DNA of 64,000 nucleotides. Origin: Parachlamydiales bacterium (lineage in GTDB: Bacteria > Chlamydiota > Chlamydiia > Chlamydiales > SM23-39). The stretch spans positions 26,925 to 90,924 of the forward strand of contig JACVQJ010000019.1 in NCBI GenBank assembly GCA_015661075.1, in the 5' to 3' direction. The notes under the pieces were generated by a model. The model did not search any database. It was not told the origin of the DNA and saw nothing but the letters and a program-made list of their open reading frames with translations. Shown here one piece after another: positions 35,683-44,517 of the stretch. Each line of letters begins with the position of its first letter. Position 1 is the first letter of the stretch. A program made the position numbers and the translations under genes.

Positions 35683-35883
35683 TTATATCGAATCGGAACA
35701 ATTTATACCTATGACGGTGCGGGCCGGAAAATGGCCGAGGAGTGCAATGGCGAAAAAACGACATTCTCCCATGATTCCCTGGGCCGTCTCCATCAAACGC
35801 AAACCGGTGATCTATGCTCCGTCACAGAACACAATCTTCTCAATCAGGTCATTGAAGAGAAAAAAATGTCAGCTTACGTCTGA
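35683..35883 (+). pseudogene. RHS/YD-repeat protein fragment
   Basis: Read in the frame of 35710 the sequence encodes TYDGAGRKMAEECNGEKTTF and then DSLGRLHQTQ, two successive YD/RHS repeat signatures (YDxxGR...), ending at TGA 35881. There is no start codon and the rest of the long RHS gene is absent. The overlapping 108-residue ORF in another frame (35711-36037) is therefore a shadow. A piece of repeat family 2 (GGCAAGAAGTGCGTTCAA) follows at 35934-35951. Confidence 0.75.
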
Positions 35884-36029
35884 GTCGGGGCTTTTCACTC
35901 ATGAGTATGCGAACGATTCGCTATATAACCGCCGGCAAGAAGTGCGTTCAAGGAGGTTTTCTTCAAAACTTGTTTTTTTAACCAGATTGAGACTATCCTG
36001 TTTTTCATTAGAGGATTCAATACGGATTT

Positions 36030-36887
36030 ATGGATAATGAACTTGAACAGACGTCCTCAAAGATCGCGGTTTTTAAAGGGAAACAAATCCGAAAAGCGAT
36101 TCATCTGGGTGAATGGTATTTCTCGGTTATTGACATTGTTGAAGTTTTAACGGGAAGCCCAAACCCTCGCCGATACTGGTCCAACCTCAAGATACAACTC
36201 TCTGAAAATGAAGGCTTCGTTCAACTGTACTCAAAAACGGTACAGTTGAAATTGATAGCTCCCGACGGAAAAATGCGAGAGACAGACACGGCCAATACAG
36301 AAACCGTTTTTCGGATTATCCAATCTATCCCATCCTCTAAAGCGGAACCGCTCAAACGATGGCTAGCAAAGGTTGGCTACGAGCGTGTTCAAGAGATAGA
36401 AGATCCTGAATTAGCCGCAAAACGTAGCCGAGCAATCTACAAAGCCAAAGGGTATCCAGACGATTGGATTGAAAAACGGATGCGCGGGATTGCGATCCGC
36501 GAGCAATTGACGAATGAGTGGGAAAAGCGTGGAGTCAAGGAGGAGAAAGAATATGCAATTCTCACAGCTGAGATTGCTGAAGCAACTTTTAGCCTTAAAC
36601 CTTCTGAGCACAAAAAATTAAAAAGTTTGAAGAATCAAAATCTCCGCGATCATATGACCGATCTGGAGTTAGTTTTCACGATGTTGGGGGAAGCTTCAAC
36701 CACGGAAATCGCTGTTCAGAATGATGCTCAGGGGTTTCCTCAAAACAAAAAAGCAGCTCGAGAAGGCGGAGAAATTGCCGGAGATGCAAGGCGTGCACTA
36801 GAGCAAAAGAGCGGCCGCGAGGTAGTCAGCAAATCTAATTTTTTAGATGTTCATGCTACTGAAGTAGCAATGATCCCTGAGAAGTGA
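36030..36887 (+). CDS. DinD-like DNA-damage-inducible / BRO-N family protein
   Basis: A 285-residue soluble protein. The N-terminal FKGKQIRKAIHLGEWYFSVIDI and PRRYWSNLK segments match the BRO-N/DinD family (DNA damage-inducible protein D), and the central DDWIEKRMRGIAIREQLTNEW and SLKNQNLRDHM segments are typical of DinD. In E. coli DinD affects RecA activity; the role here is not known. It may belong to mobile or prophage-derived DNA, since it follows an RHS remnant and a repeat fragment. No LexA-type box was identified upstream. Confidence 0.82.
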   Translation: MDNELEQTSSKIAVFKGKQIRKAIHLGEWYFSVIDIVEVLTGSPNPRRYWSNLKIQLSENEGFVQLYSKTVQLKLIAPDGKMRETDTANTETVFRIIQSIPSSKAEPLKRWLAKVGYERVQEIEDPELAAKRSRAIYKAKGYPDDWIEKRMRGIAIREQLTNEWEKRGVKEEKEYAILTAEIAEATFSLKPSEHKKLKSLKNQNLRDHMTDLELVFTMLGEASTTEIAVQNDAQGFPQNKKAAREGGEIAGDARRALEQKSGREVVSKSNFLDVHATEVAMIPEK

Positions 36888-37040
36888 CTGAAAATCTCGG
36901 AAGGGCAGCACTTCCAATGCATTAATCTTTTTTATATTTTCCCCATTCCCACGACGCGCGAATAGCTCTTTGAGAAAACTTATTTTGTCCAAACCCCCCA
37001 GATGCTATAAGAATGCTAAGGTATGTAGATTTGGGGAGCC

Positions 37041-37895
37041 ATGCGTACGTTACTTCGTACATTTTCAGTTTTCATTCTTCTTTTGCTGTGCGCCTGCGAA
37101 GGAAACCACTCGATCGTCAACAACGTCGAAGAGCGCGACGCGAATGAAATCGTCGTCTTTCTCGCATCGAAAGGCATCGAAGCCCAAAAAGTACAGGCCA
37201 CCGCGGGCGGCGCCGCGGCTGCCACCGGACCGAGCAATCTCTTCAACATCACGGTCGATGCCGACCACGCTACGGAAGCCATGGCGCTCTTAACCCGCTA
37301 TGGACTGCCGCGCATCCAGGGAACCAACCTCCTCACTCTTTTCAAAGGTGGGGGAATGATGTCGACCGAGCGCGAAGAGACGATCCGCTACAACGCCGGC
37401 CTTGCCGAACAGATCCGCAACACCATCCGCAAAATCGATGGCATCCTGGACGCCGATGTGCAGCTCTCTTTCCCACCGACCGAAATTATTCCGGGCGCGC
37501 CGCCGGGAAAAACAACCGCGGCCGTGTATGTCAAGCATCAGGGCGTTCTCGAAGATCCCAACAGCCACATCGAAACCAAAATCAAACGGCTTCTCGCCGG
37601 CAGCATCAACGGCCTCGAGTATGATAATGTGACCGTGATCTCCGACCGCTCGCGATTTGCCGACATCTCGCTCGAACCCAATCAGGAATCGATCAGCGGC
37701 AAAAATTATCAGCAGACTTATGCGAGCATCTGGTCGATCATCATGACGAAAAGCTCGCTGACCCGCTTTCGTGTGATTTTTTTCACGCTGATCACGCTCG
37801 TACTGCTGCTCGCCGGCGGATTGGGTTGGATGATTTACAAGTTTTATCCCCAGATTTTTCAAAAAAATAAGGGCGAAGAAACACCGCCTCAATAA
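37041..37895 (+). CDS. sctJ: Type III secretion inner-membrane ring lipoprotein SctJ
   Basis: YscJ/FliF-family lipoprotein forming the inner ring of the injectisome. The signal peptide ends in the lipobox LLCAC (Cys19). The body has the SctJ motifs ERDANEIVVFLASKGI, YGLPRIQGTNL and AGLAEQIRNTIRKIDGILDADV. A C-terminal membrane helix (about 243-265, FFTLITLVLLLAGGLGW) anchors it. It starts at an ATG close behind GGGGAG. It is the first of six type III secretion genes on this strand, with the next starting immediately after its stop. Confidence 0.95.
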   Translation: MRTLLRTFSVFILLLLCACEGNHSIVNNVEERDANEIVVFLASKGIEAQKVQATAGGAAAATGPSNLFNITVDADHATEAMALLTRYGLPRIQGTNLLTLFKGGGMMSTEREETIRYNAGLAEQIRNTIRKIDGILDADVQLSFPPTEIIPGAPPGKTTAAVYVKHQGVLEDPNSHIETKIKRLLAGSINGLEYDNVTVISDRSRFADISLEPNQESISGKNYQQTYASIWSIIMTKSSLTRFRVIFFTLITLVLLLAGGLGWMIYKFYPQIFQKNKGEETPPQ

Positions 37896-38750
37896 GTGAA
37901 TGTGATGCGTACGGCCGTCGACATGATTCTCAATGTGTATATCAGCCGCCTGCCGGCTGAAAAACAGGCTCATCTCATTCACTTTTTGCCCGACGCCGAA
38001 CAAGCTCTGCTAAAATCTCTGCCTTCATACGCCGATGAGAGCGCCCCTGCCGGCCCTGAAAGCACCAAGATCCTGGAGCGAGTCCATTGGTCCTGGTTTT
38101 TACCCACGCTGAAATCCTATTCGCCGCAGGAGCAATCGCTATTTCTGGCCGCCCTCGATGAAACGACGGCGCTGGCGCTATCGGAAGAAATCCCGTGCAA
38201 ACGATCGAAAATGACAATGACATCGATTGGCAGAGCCTATCTGCAAAAGCTTTTGCTCGATTCGATCGCCGGACCCTACGTACCCATCGAATATCTACCC
38301 CCATCGCCATTGAATCGGCTCGTTCAGCTATCAAAAAGCCAGCTGATTGCAATGATCGATTTGCTCGCCATGCACGATCTCGCTGTGGATATCCGCCAAA
38401 TTGTCGAGACAAAAATACTCAAGAAAATCTACAGTTTCCTAACAGACGTCCAGAGGCGGTTTCTAAAACAGGTGACAACCAGGCATGAAGTGATGAACCC
38501 GCAGAGAATCGGGTTGGATCGCTGGGATGGCAAAGAAGCGTCGCTCCGCCATCTATTGCACAAAAAAGGAATCGCCCGCCTCGGATCAGCGCTATCGAAA
38601 CAGGATCCGTCGCTGGGATGGTGCGTATGCCATGTGCTGGATATCGGACGGGGCAGCGCGCTTTTAAAACTCAGCTCTCCGGAATCCAACCGGGCGCCTG
38701 TCGACATGAATGTGCGCCAGGTTGAAGAACTTTTGGGATTCGATTTATGA
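37896..38750 (+). CDS. Chlamydial type III secretion protein, SctK-like position
   Basis: A 284-residue protein between sctJ and sctL, the place of the CT560-type gene in Chlamydia (SctK-like). The N-terminal half is helical with a PxExxxHLIHFLP-like segment. No membrane helix or known catalytic motif is seen. The start is GTG at 37896, directly after the sctJ stop, or ATG at 37905; its end overlaps sctL by 4 bp. SctK proteins link the sorting platform to the basal body; that function is inferred from gene order, as sequence similarity across SctK is low. Confidence 0.78.
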   Translation: MNVMRTAVDMILNVYISRLPAEKQAHLIHFLPDAEQALLKSLPSYADESAPAGPESTKILERVHWSWFLPTLKSYSPQEQSLFLAALDETTALALSEEIPCKRSKMTMTSIGRAYLQKLLLDSIAGPYVPIEYLPPSPLNRLVQLSKSQLIAMIDLLAMHDLAVDIRQIVETKILKKIYSFLTDVQRRFLKQVTTRHEVMNPQRIGLDRWDGKEASLRHLLHKKGIARLGSALSKQDPSLGWCVCHVLDIGRGSALLKLSSPESNRAPVDMNVRQVEELLGFDL

Positions 38751-39370
38751 AATTCTTTTCCCTCCTTTCGCAAAAAGACGTGCACATCGCCCCCAATCAA
38801 AAGATCATTCCCGCATCCGAATGCAGCGAGCTGCAAACGGCCCATGACATTTTGAAAACAGTCAAACACGAAGCGGGAGAATACCGCAAGAATGCCGTCA
38901 TTGAAGCGGAAAAAATCAAGGAGCAGGGGTTTCAGGAGGGTTTTCAGGAAGGCCTCACATCCCTCGACGCTCACATCGTAGCGCTGGATCATGAGCTCAA
39001 ACAAATCCGCGATGAGATCCATAAAAAAATCCTGCCGCTCGCTCTGAAAGCCGCCCGCAAGATCATCGGCGAAGAACTGAAACTGCATCAAGACCGCATT
39101 GTCGATATCGTCCTGACCGCGCTTAAACCTGTGACGCAACACAAAAAGATCGTTCTGTACGTCAATCGCGCGGATCTGGAAGCTCTTGAAAAACAAAGAT
39201 CGAAAATTAAAAAGATTTTCGAGCACCTCGACAGCTTTTCGCTGCAGGAGCGCTCTGATATCGAACCGGGCGGCTGCATCATCGAAACGGAAGCAGGGAT
39301 CATCAATGCGCAGCTCGAAAACCAATTTCGCGCCCTCGAATCGGCTTTTGATTCGTTTATGAAAAAATAA
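38747..39370 (+). CDS. sctL: Type III secretion stator protein SctL
   Basis: HrpE/YscL/FliH-family cytoplasmic protein that controls and connects the secretion ATPase. It is 207 residues, with a long Glu/Lys-rich coiled coil (about 40-100, IKEQGFQEGFQEGL) followed by AARKIIGEELKLHQDRI and a C-terminal ERSDIEPGGCIIETEAG segment characteristic of FliH/YscL. The ATG overlaps the previous stop as ATGA. It matches the CdsL position in the chlamydial cluster. Confidence 0.92.
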   Translation: MKFFSLLSQKDVHIAPNQKIIPASECSELQTAHDILKTVKHEAGEYRKNAVIEAEKIKEQGFQEGFQEGLTSLDAHIVALDHELKQIRDEIHKKILPLALKAARKIIGEELKLHQDRIVDIVLTALKPVTQHKKIVLYVNRADLEALEKQRSKIKKIFEHLDSFSLQERSDIEPGGCIIETEAGIINAQLENQFRALESAFDSFMKK

Positions 39371-39378
39371 GGACACTA

Positions 39379-40179
39379 ATGAAAAATACGCGCTGGCTGT
39401 GGGTCTTTTTCTTCGCCCTGTTCACAACAACGGCTTTTGCCCAACAAAGCACACCTGCAGCGGACAATAGCGAGCCGTTGATTCAGCTCCCGATCAATGA
39501 TGCGACCGCCCAAAATCCCGACATGCTGACCAAGATGGCTGTCTTGGCCGGATTGTCTCTGCTGCCGTTCGCCATCATGCTCCTGACCTCTTTTGTCAAA
39601 ATCGTGATTGTCCTCTCTTTACTAAGAAACGCGCTCGGCGTTCAGCAGACGCCGCCGAACCAGGTCATCAACGGCATCGCTTTGCTAGTCACGTTTTACG
39701 TCATGTTTCCCACCGGATTGGCGATGTACGACGCCGCCAAGGACGAGATCGGAAAACAAAATCCCCAGGAAATGTTTTCCGGACAAAATGCCGCCTATAT
39801 CATCAACGTGGTCGACAAAGCCAAAGAGCCGCTGCGCGGTTTTTTGCAGCGAAACACCATCAACAAGCATATCCAGAGTTTTTATCAGCTGGCGCAGCGA
39901 TCGTTTCCGGAGCCTTACAAGACGGAGTTGAAACAAAGCGATTTCATCGTCCTGATCCCATCTTTTATTACTTCGCAGCTCAAAACCGCTTTTGAGATCG
40001 GCGTACTCATCTATCTGCCCTTTTTCGTCATCGACATGGTCGTTTCCAACATCCTGCTGGCGATGGGTATGATGATGCTGTCGCCCCTGACGATCGCCCT
40101 TCCTATCAAACTGCTTTTACTCGTCATGGTCGACGGGTGGACAGTATTGGTGCAAGGGATAGCAATGACCTTTAAATAA
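39379..40179 (+). CDS. sctR: Type III secretion export-gate protein SctR
   Basis: FliP/YscR-family inner-membrane component of the export gate. After a signal-peptide-like N-terminus (MKNTRWLWVFFFALF...AFAQ) and a short periplasmic linker, the conserved core follows: LLPFAIMLLTSFVKIVIVLSLLRNALG, QTPPNQVINGIAL, then FVIDMVVSNILLAMGMMMLSP. At 266 residues it is longer than YscR because of the N-terminal extension, which is also a feature of chlamydial CdsR. It precedes sctS by 7 bp. Confidence 0.96.
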   Translation: MKNTRWLWVFFFALFTTTAFAQQSTPAADNSEPLIQLPINDATAQNPDMLTKMAVLAGLSLLPFAIMLLTSFVKIVIVLSLLRNALGVQQTPPNQVINGIALLVTFYVMFPTGLAMYDAAKDEIGKQNPQEMFSGQNAAYIINVVDKAKEPLRGFLQRNTINKHIQSFYQLAQRSFPEPYKTELKQSDFIVLIPSFITSQLKTAFEIGVLIYLPFFVIDMVVSNILLAMGMMMLSPLTIALPIKLLLLVMVDGWTVLVQGIAMTFK

Positions 40180-40186
40180 GGCAACC

Positions 40187-40459
40187 ATGATTCAAAACCA
40201 AATTCATACACTTTCCTATGAAGCGCTGATGCTGATCCTGATTCTGTCCGGCCCGCCGATCCTTATTAGCATGATTTTGGGTTTGATGGTCGCCATTTTT
40301 CAGGCGGCGACGCAAATCCAGGAACAGACCCTTTCATTCACCGTCAAACTGGTGGCCGTTATGTTTACCATCATGATGCTAGGCGGGTGGCTCAGCGGAC
40401 AAATCGTCCAATTCACCACGACAATCTTCACGGGGATCGCCAAGTGGTCCGGCAATTAA
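40187..40459 (+). CDS. sctS: Type III secretion export-gate protein SctS
   Basis: FliQ/YscS-family membrane protein of 90 residues with two transmembrane helices (about 15-38 and 50-75). The ILSGPPILISMILGLMVAIFQA and ATQIQEQTLSFTVK segments are diagnostic. It lies between sctR and sctT with very short gaps and forms the export gate with them. Confidence 0.96.
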   Translation: MIQNQIHTLSYEALMLILILSGPPILISMILGLMVAIFQAATQIQEQTLSFTVKLVAVMFTIMMLGGWLSGQIVQFTTTIFTGIAKWSGN

Positions 40460-40463
40460 ATTG

Positions 40464-41324
40464 ATGGAAAACGCAGCGAGAGCCACCGACGACTTCGTCT
40501 CCTTTCTTCTTTCCATTCAACACGTGCAGCCGCTGACGGTTCTGTCCGTTTTTTTTCTGACGATGGCCCGCCTGTTGCCGATCGTCACCCTCGCTCCCTT
40601 TCTCGGCGCAAAAAATTTGCCCGCCATGGTCAAGATGATGTTCAGCGTCGCCCTCTGCGTCATCTTTTTGCCCCAAAACCTGCTCAATATCCACGGGGAT
40701 ATTCCCTACGGCTTGACATATATCGGCTATCTATTGAAGGAACTCTCTATCGGCGCCTTTCTCGGCTTTATCGCCGCGGTACCATTTTATATCGCCCAAT
40801 CCACCGGCACCCTCATCGACCATGCCCGCGGCGCCTCCTCGATGCAAATCACCGATCCGACCACACAAGTGCAATCCAGCTCGATCGGACTTTTGTATAA
40901 TTACATTACGATCGCTGTTTTTTTTGCCCTCGACGGTCCGTTTCTCTTTTTCGACGCCGTCCGCAGATCCTATCTGATGATCCCCGTCGACGGACTGATC
41001 AGCGCCGCCTTCATGAATATGCGCATCGGGTTTTGGAAACAGATCTTCAGCATGCTCCAGCATATCATGAACATGGCCATCCAACTCTCCGCTCCCTCCC
41101 TCATCGGCGTGCTTTTGACCAACCTGTTCCTCGGCATCGCCAATCGCCTGGCCCCGCAAGTCCAGGTCGTCTTCCTCGGCATCCCCCTCACATCCTGGGT
41201 CGGGATCGCCCTCATTACCGCCGCCTGGTCTCTCATCGTCACCGTCATGGGCAAGGAATCCATCCTTTGGATCAAGGCCATCAATCAGTACACAGCCCAG
41301 GCCCATCAATCACTTGCGCAATAA
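40464..41324 (+). CDS. sctT: Type III secretion export-gate protein SctT
   Basis: FliR/YscT-family multi-spanning inner-membrane protein (286 residues, about six helices). FFLTMARLLPIVTLAPFLGAKNLP near the start and GASSMQITDPTTQVQSS in the middle fit the family. The ATG at 40464 follows 4 bp after the sctS stop; a TTG at 40461 would add only one residue. It is the last recognisable type III secretion gene in this block; sctU, sctV, sctN and others are not in the window. Confidence 0.95.
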   Translation: MENAARATDDFVSFLLSIQHVQPLTVLSVFFLTMARLLPIVTLAPFLGAKNLPAMVKMMFSVALCVIFLPQNLLNIHGDIPYGLTYIGYLLKELSIGAFLGFIAAVPFYIAQSTGTLIDHARGASSMQITDPTTQVQSSSIGLLYNYITIAVFFALDGPFLFFDAVRRSYLMIPVDGLISAAFMNMRIGFWKQIFSMLQHIMNMAIQLSAPSLIGVLLTNLFLGIANRLAPQVQVVFLGIPLTSWVGIALITAAWSLIVTVMGKESILWIKAINQYTAQAHQSLAQ

Positions 41325-41378
41325 TTTGAAATAATTGTTCCTTTTCCACATGATCCGAATTAATTAAGCGGGGTGTTT

Positions 41379-41648
41379 ATGCGCAGGTTATTAGCTCTAT
41401 TCGTTCTTCTGATTCCATTTTATTCTATCGAAGCAATGGTCCGGACGGGTGTCGAGGTGCGGGCAGTGGACTACGACGACGACGATGGACAAGTACAGAT
41501 CTGGATCGGACCGGGATGGTACTCGGGCTATTGGTTCGACGACGAAGTCGAATACCACCGCTGGCATCACCATCACTACCGGGGACGCCATTATGGGGGC
41601 CACCATGGCGGTGGACATCATGGCGGACATCATGGTAGGCACCATTAA
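41379..41648 (+). CDS. Small exported His-rich protein (possible metal-binding)
   Basis: An 89-residue protein with an N-terminal signal peptide (MRRLLALFVLLIPFYSIEA) and a short acidic segment (DYDDDDG). The C-terminus is dense in His, Gly and Tyr (HHHHYRGRHYGGHHGGG). The ATG at 41379 has GGGG five bases upstream. Such His-rich tails bind Ni, Zn or Cu in known exported proteins, so a periplasmic metal buffer is plausible but inferred. Its 3' end overlaps the start of the next gene by 17 bp in another frame. Confidence 0.7.
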   Translation: MRRLLALFVLLIPFYSIEAMVRTGVEVRAVDYDDDDGQVQIWIGPGWYSGYWFDDEVEYHRWHHHHYRGRHYGGHHGGGHHGGHHGRHH

Positions 41649-42228
41649 TCCGGACAGCCTGCAAATATACCTATGCCGGCACGGAGAAACCGAATGGACT
41701 CTGGCGGGCCGGCATACGAGCTATAGCGACATCCCCCTGACCGAAAAGGGGCGGATGCAAGCCGTTTTGCTCGGAAAAAGATTGCGGGGGATCAAATTTC
41801 GCAAGATCATCGTATCGCCGATGATCCGGGCGCAGGAAACATGCAACCTAACGGGCATTGACCTGCCGAAAGTGATCGAGCCGAACGCGATGGAGTGGAA
41901 TTACGGGCAATACGAAGGACTGACGACGGTACAAATCCGCGAAAAAAAACCGAAATGGAATATCTTCACCGACGGCGCACCGAATGGCGAATCGCCGGAC
42001 GAGATCTCCGATCGGGCCGACCGTCTGTTGAAGTCATTGATGAAACAGACAGGCAAGATCGCGATTTTTTCCCACGCCCATTTTTCGCGCACACTGGCCG
42101 CCCGATGGCTGGGGTTAACGGCAGAAGGGGGGCGCTATTTTCATTTAAGCGTCGCCTCCGTCAGCATCCTCGGCTTTGAGCATAAGCGCCATGTAATTGA
42201 ACTGTGGAATGATACGGGTCAGTTATGA
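41632..42228 (+). CDS. Histidine-phosphatase / phosphoglycerate-mutase-like protein
   Basis: A 198-residue cytosolic protein of the histidine phosphatase superfamily. The catalytic motif CRHGETEWTLAGRHT (His at about residue 15) is followed by SDIPLTEKGRMQA, SPMIRAQET and EWNYGQYEG, and later SHAHFSRTLAARWLG holds the second catalytic His. The true substrate may be a sugar phosphate or phosphoglycerate; a cofactor-dependent mutase role is not proved. I place the start at the ATG at 41632 (41620 is an alternative), since upstream codons are those of the overlapping His-rich gene in another frame. It overlaps ackA by 4 bp. Confidence 0.82.
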   Translation: MVGTINPDSLQIYLCRHGETEWTLAGRHTSYSDIPLTEKGRMQAVLLGKRLRGIKFRKIIVSPMIRAQETCNLTGIDLPKVIEPNAMEWNYGQYEGLTTVQIREKKPKWNIFTDGAPNGESPDEISDRADRLLKSLMKQTGKIAIFSHAHFSRTLAARWLGLTAEGGRYFHLSVASVSILGFEHKRHVIELWNDTGQL

Positions 42229-43436
42229 AAATTTTAGTGCTCAATTGCGGCTCGAGCAGCCTGAAATCCAGCCTCTACGATCTCAAAAACCATGAAAAAA
42301 AGCCGCCGGCTCCCATATGGGAAGGGCAGCTGCAATGGACAGGCCGTTTTTCCGACGTTGCGCTCGATACTAAAACAAATCAGGGACAAAAACTGACGAA
42401 AAAAATCAATGCTGCGACTTTTGATGCCGCGCTGTCCGAGCTCATCGCCTCGCTGATGCAAAAAGAGAGTCCGGTATTGGCATCCATCGATGAAATCGAC
42501 GCTGTGGGCCATCGCATCGTCCATGGTGGAAAAGTCTATCGCGACAGCGTGTTAATCGACCACGACGTCAAATCCAAAATCCGCCAATTTGCCGCATTTG
42601 CGCCCCTGCATAACTTTCCGGCGCTGCAGGGCATCGAAGCGATGGAAAAACTGATCCGAAAAAAGCCGCAGATCGCCGTATTCGATACGGCCTTTCATCA
42701 CTCTCTACCCATGGAGGCCACCGTATATCCCGTGCCCTACCATTGGTATGAACAGGGCGTCCAGCGATTCGGATTTCATGGCATCAGCTATCATTATTGC
42801 TCAGAAAGAGCCGCCGATATGCTCCAAAGAGATGTGAAAACATTAAAAATGGTCATTTGCCATCTGGGCGCAGGCGCGTCGCTGTGCGCGGTCATGAACG
42901 GAAAAAGCCACGACACGACCATGGGCTTTACACCCCTTGAGGGGTTAATGATGAACACCCGCAGCGGCACGATCGATCCCGGTATCATCTTGGAGCGGCT
43001 CAAAAAAACGGATCTGGATACGTTGTCGCATGAATTATATCGGGAATCGGGGCTTTGGGGCGTGTCGGGCGTGTCGAGCGATATGCGCGAAATCCTCAAG
43101 AGCGCCCATGAAGGCCATCAGCGCGCCCAGCTGGCCTTCGACATGTACATCCATCGATTATCGTCTTGCATCGGCTCGATGGTTGCGTCCATTGCTGGCA
43201 TCGACGCACTCGTTTATACTGCCGGAATCGGTGAAAACACCCCGGTCCTGAGAAAAAAAGTATGCGAGCGCTTTGCCTTTTTAGGGATCGATATCGACCC
43301 GGATCTCAATGATCAAACGAAAGCGCGCGATGCCGATATCTCTTCGAAAAATGCCAAAGTCCGCACTCTCGTCATCCACACTGAAGAAGCCTTCGAAATC
43401 GCCCGTGAATGCTGGCGGATGGTTAAACGGGCTTAA
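42225..43436 (+). CDS. ackA: Acetate kinase
   Basis: Cytosolic enzyme interconverting acetate plus ATP and acetyl phosphate, 403 residues. LNCGSSSLKSSLYDL at the N-terminus, GHRIVHGG in the middle, TMGFTPLEGLMMNTRSGTIDPG and GIGENTPVLRKKV are the family signatures of the acetokinase fold. It overlaps the preceding phosphatase-like gene as ATGA, so the two are co-translated. No pta gene is seen in the window. About 160 bp from its 3' end have been duplicated at 44359-44517, and a 25-bp trace at 46165-46189. Confidence 0.95.
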   Translation: MKILVLNCGSSSLKSSLYDLKNHEKKPPAPIWEGQLQWTGRFSDVALDTKTNQGQKLTKKINAATFDAALSELIASLMQKESPVLASIDEIDAVGHRIVHGGKVYRDSVLIDHDVKSKIRQFAAFAPLHNFPALQGIEAMEKLIRKKPQIAVFDTAFHHSLPMEATVYPVPYHWYEQGVQRFGFHGISYHYCSERAADMLQRDVKTLKMVICHLGAGASLCAVMNGKSHDTTMGFTPLEGLMMNTRSGTIDPGIILERLKKTDLDTLSHELYRESGLWGVSGVSSDMREILKSAHEGHQRAQLAFDMYIHRLSSCIGSMVASIAGIDALVYTAGIGENTPVLRKKVCERFAFLGIDIDPDLNDQTKARDADISSKNAKVRTLVIHTEEAFEIARECWRMVKRA

Positions 43437-43512
43437 GACTCTCAGAAACGACATCCAATGCCTCAATCACCTGGTTGCCGAAACTGCCACCATAAAAATG
43501 GTTTATTTTTTC

Positions 43513-43541
43513 TTGATCGAATGTTGAAGTGGTGTTTAAAT
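43513..43541 (+). promoter_or_regulatory. Candidate promoter of small coiled-coil gene A1
   Basis: TTGATC (43513-43518), 17-bp spacer, TTAAAT (43536-43541). The same promoter, with one spacer change, precedes the duplicate gene at 44658. Confidence 0.6.
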
Positions 43542-43566
43542 TCCTTTCTCAATTTTTGGAGGTTTT

Positions 43567-43839
43567 ATGTCAGTTGCACCAGCAACAATGGCTACACCAC
43601 AAGTAGACGTATATTCGGGACAATCTCATAATGATGCATTAGTCGACAGTCTTATTGAAAGAGTTGATGTTGTTTTGAAACAAAATCAAAAATTGCTTAC
43701 AGAAAATGCGCGCCTGATCAATGTACATAGACAAGAAATCGAACGGCTGCGCAATATTATCGAAGCTTTTCGCGAAGGAAACAGAATTATTAGAATCATA
43801 TCTTTTGCACTAGAGGCTATTGGGGTAATTAGAATTTAA
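43567..43839 (+). CDS. Small coiled-coil protein A1, C-terminal hydrophobic tail degraded
   Basis: A 90-residue protein with a polar N-terminus (MSVAPATMATPQVD) and a central coiled coil (about 28-70: LVDSLIERVDVVLKQNQ, ENARLINVHRQEIERL), ending in a short hydrophobic tail (RIISFALEAIGVI). GGAGG lies 6 bases before the ATG. Its paralogue A2 (44658-44984) ends in a full 20-residue membrane helix; here the tail contains Glu and stops early, so the anchor may be lost. The pair A and B occurs twice in tandem. Location and layout suggest a host-membrane or inclusion-associated protein. Confidence 0.7.
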   Translation: MSVAPATMATPQVDVYSGQSHNDALVDSLIERVDVVLKQNQKLLTENARLINVHRQEIERLRNIIEAFREGNRIIRIISFALEAIGVIRI

Positions 43840-43911
43840 TTAACCATTTCCACTGTTTTAAGACAAAAGTTATTGCAAAACTCAGATGCGAGAAAAAAAA
43901 AGGAATATTAT

Positions 43912-44262
43912 ATGCTTCCAAATCACATCAGCCGCAAGAGTTCTACACTTCCTAATCATATCACTCGCAAGAGGGTAATCATCAATGATCAATACCTGCG
44001 ACGATTAGATCAAAGAATTGCAGAAAACCAAAGACAGTTCGATGAACAACAAATAGAATCGGCCGTGAATTTAGAAGAATTAGAAAGATTGAATCAAAGG
44101 GTTGATGTTGCAATTGTAAAATTCAAAAAAAGAAATTTTCGCCTTAACCCAACCTGCATCAAAGTCGCACTAATCACTGCATTGGCAATTACTTGCATAT
44201 TTTTCCTGAACCGATATTACTCTAGTTTATCATCTCTTTTTAGAATGACACGTTTGTACTGA
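43912..44262 (+). CDS. Small tail-anchored coiled-coil protein B1
   Basis: A 116-residue protein: basic N-terminus (MLPNHISRKSSTLPNHITRK, a short internal repeat), coiled coil (about 35-75), then a membrane helix near residues 85-105 (VALITALAITCIFFLNRYY) and a short polar tail. AAAAGGAA precedes the ATG. It is the paralogue of B2 at 45757-46110 (shared HITRK, INDQYL, DEQQ and the VALITALAIT helix). A coiled coil followed by a single C-terminal helix is the layout of SNARE and tail-anchored proteins; a fusion-modulating role is inference. Confidence 0.7.
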   Translation: MLPNHISRKSSTLPNHITRKRVIINDQYLRRLDQRIAENQRQFDEQQIESAVNLEELERLNQRVDVAIVKFKKRNFRLNPTCIKVALITALAITCIFFLNRYYSSLSSLFRMTRLY

Positions 44263-44293
44263 ACAAATAACAATCTCGGATAACGCAATTTTA

Positions 44294-44333
44294 CACAAAC
44301 AACATGAAAAAACCCACTTTCATGTTGTTTGTG
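44294..44333 (+). terminator. Hairpin after B1
   Basis: Perfect 16-bp arms CACAAACAACATGAAA and TTTCATGTTGTTTGTG with an 8-base loop. The same structure with one mismatch follows B2 (46119-46160). Confidence 0.7.
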
Positions 44334-44358
44334 AATATGCGGAAAAGTCTATCTCTAC

Positions 44359-44517
44359 AGCGCTTTGCCTTTTTAGGGATCGATATCGACCCGGATCAAA
44401 ATGAGCAAACGAAAGCGCGCGATGCCGATATCTCTTCGAAAAATGCCAAAGTCCGCACTCTCGTCATCCACACTGAAGAAGCCTTCGAAATCGCCCGTGA
44501 ATGTGGCGGATGGTCAA
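44359..44517 (+). pseudogene. Duplicated 3' fragment of ackA
   Basis: Near-identical to 43267-43428 inside ackA (FAFLGIDIDPDQNEQTKARD...FEIAREC), with a frame change at the end. The surrounding 98-residue ORF (44304-44597) is a chance fusion and is not annotated as a gene. The fragment marks the junction of the tandem duplication. Confidence 0.9.

Noticed and set aside
35711..36037. 108-aa ORF after the GT2 gene
   Set aside because: Overlaps an RHS/YD-repeat remnant in another frame that explains the sequence better.
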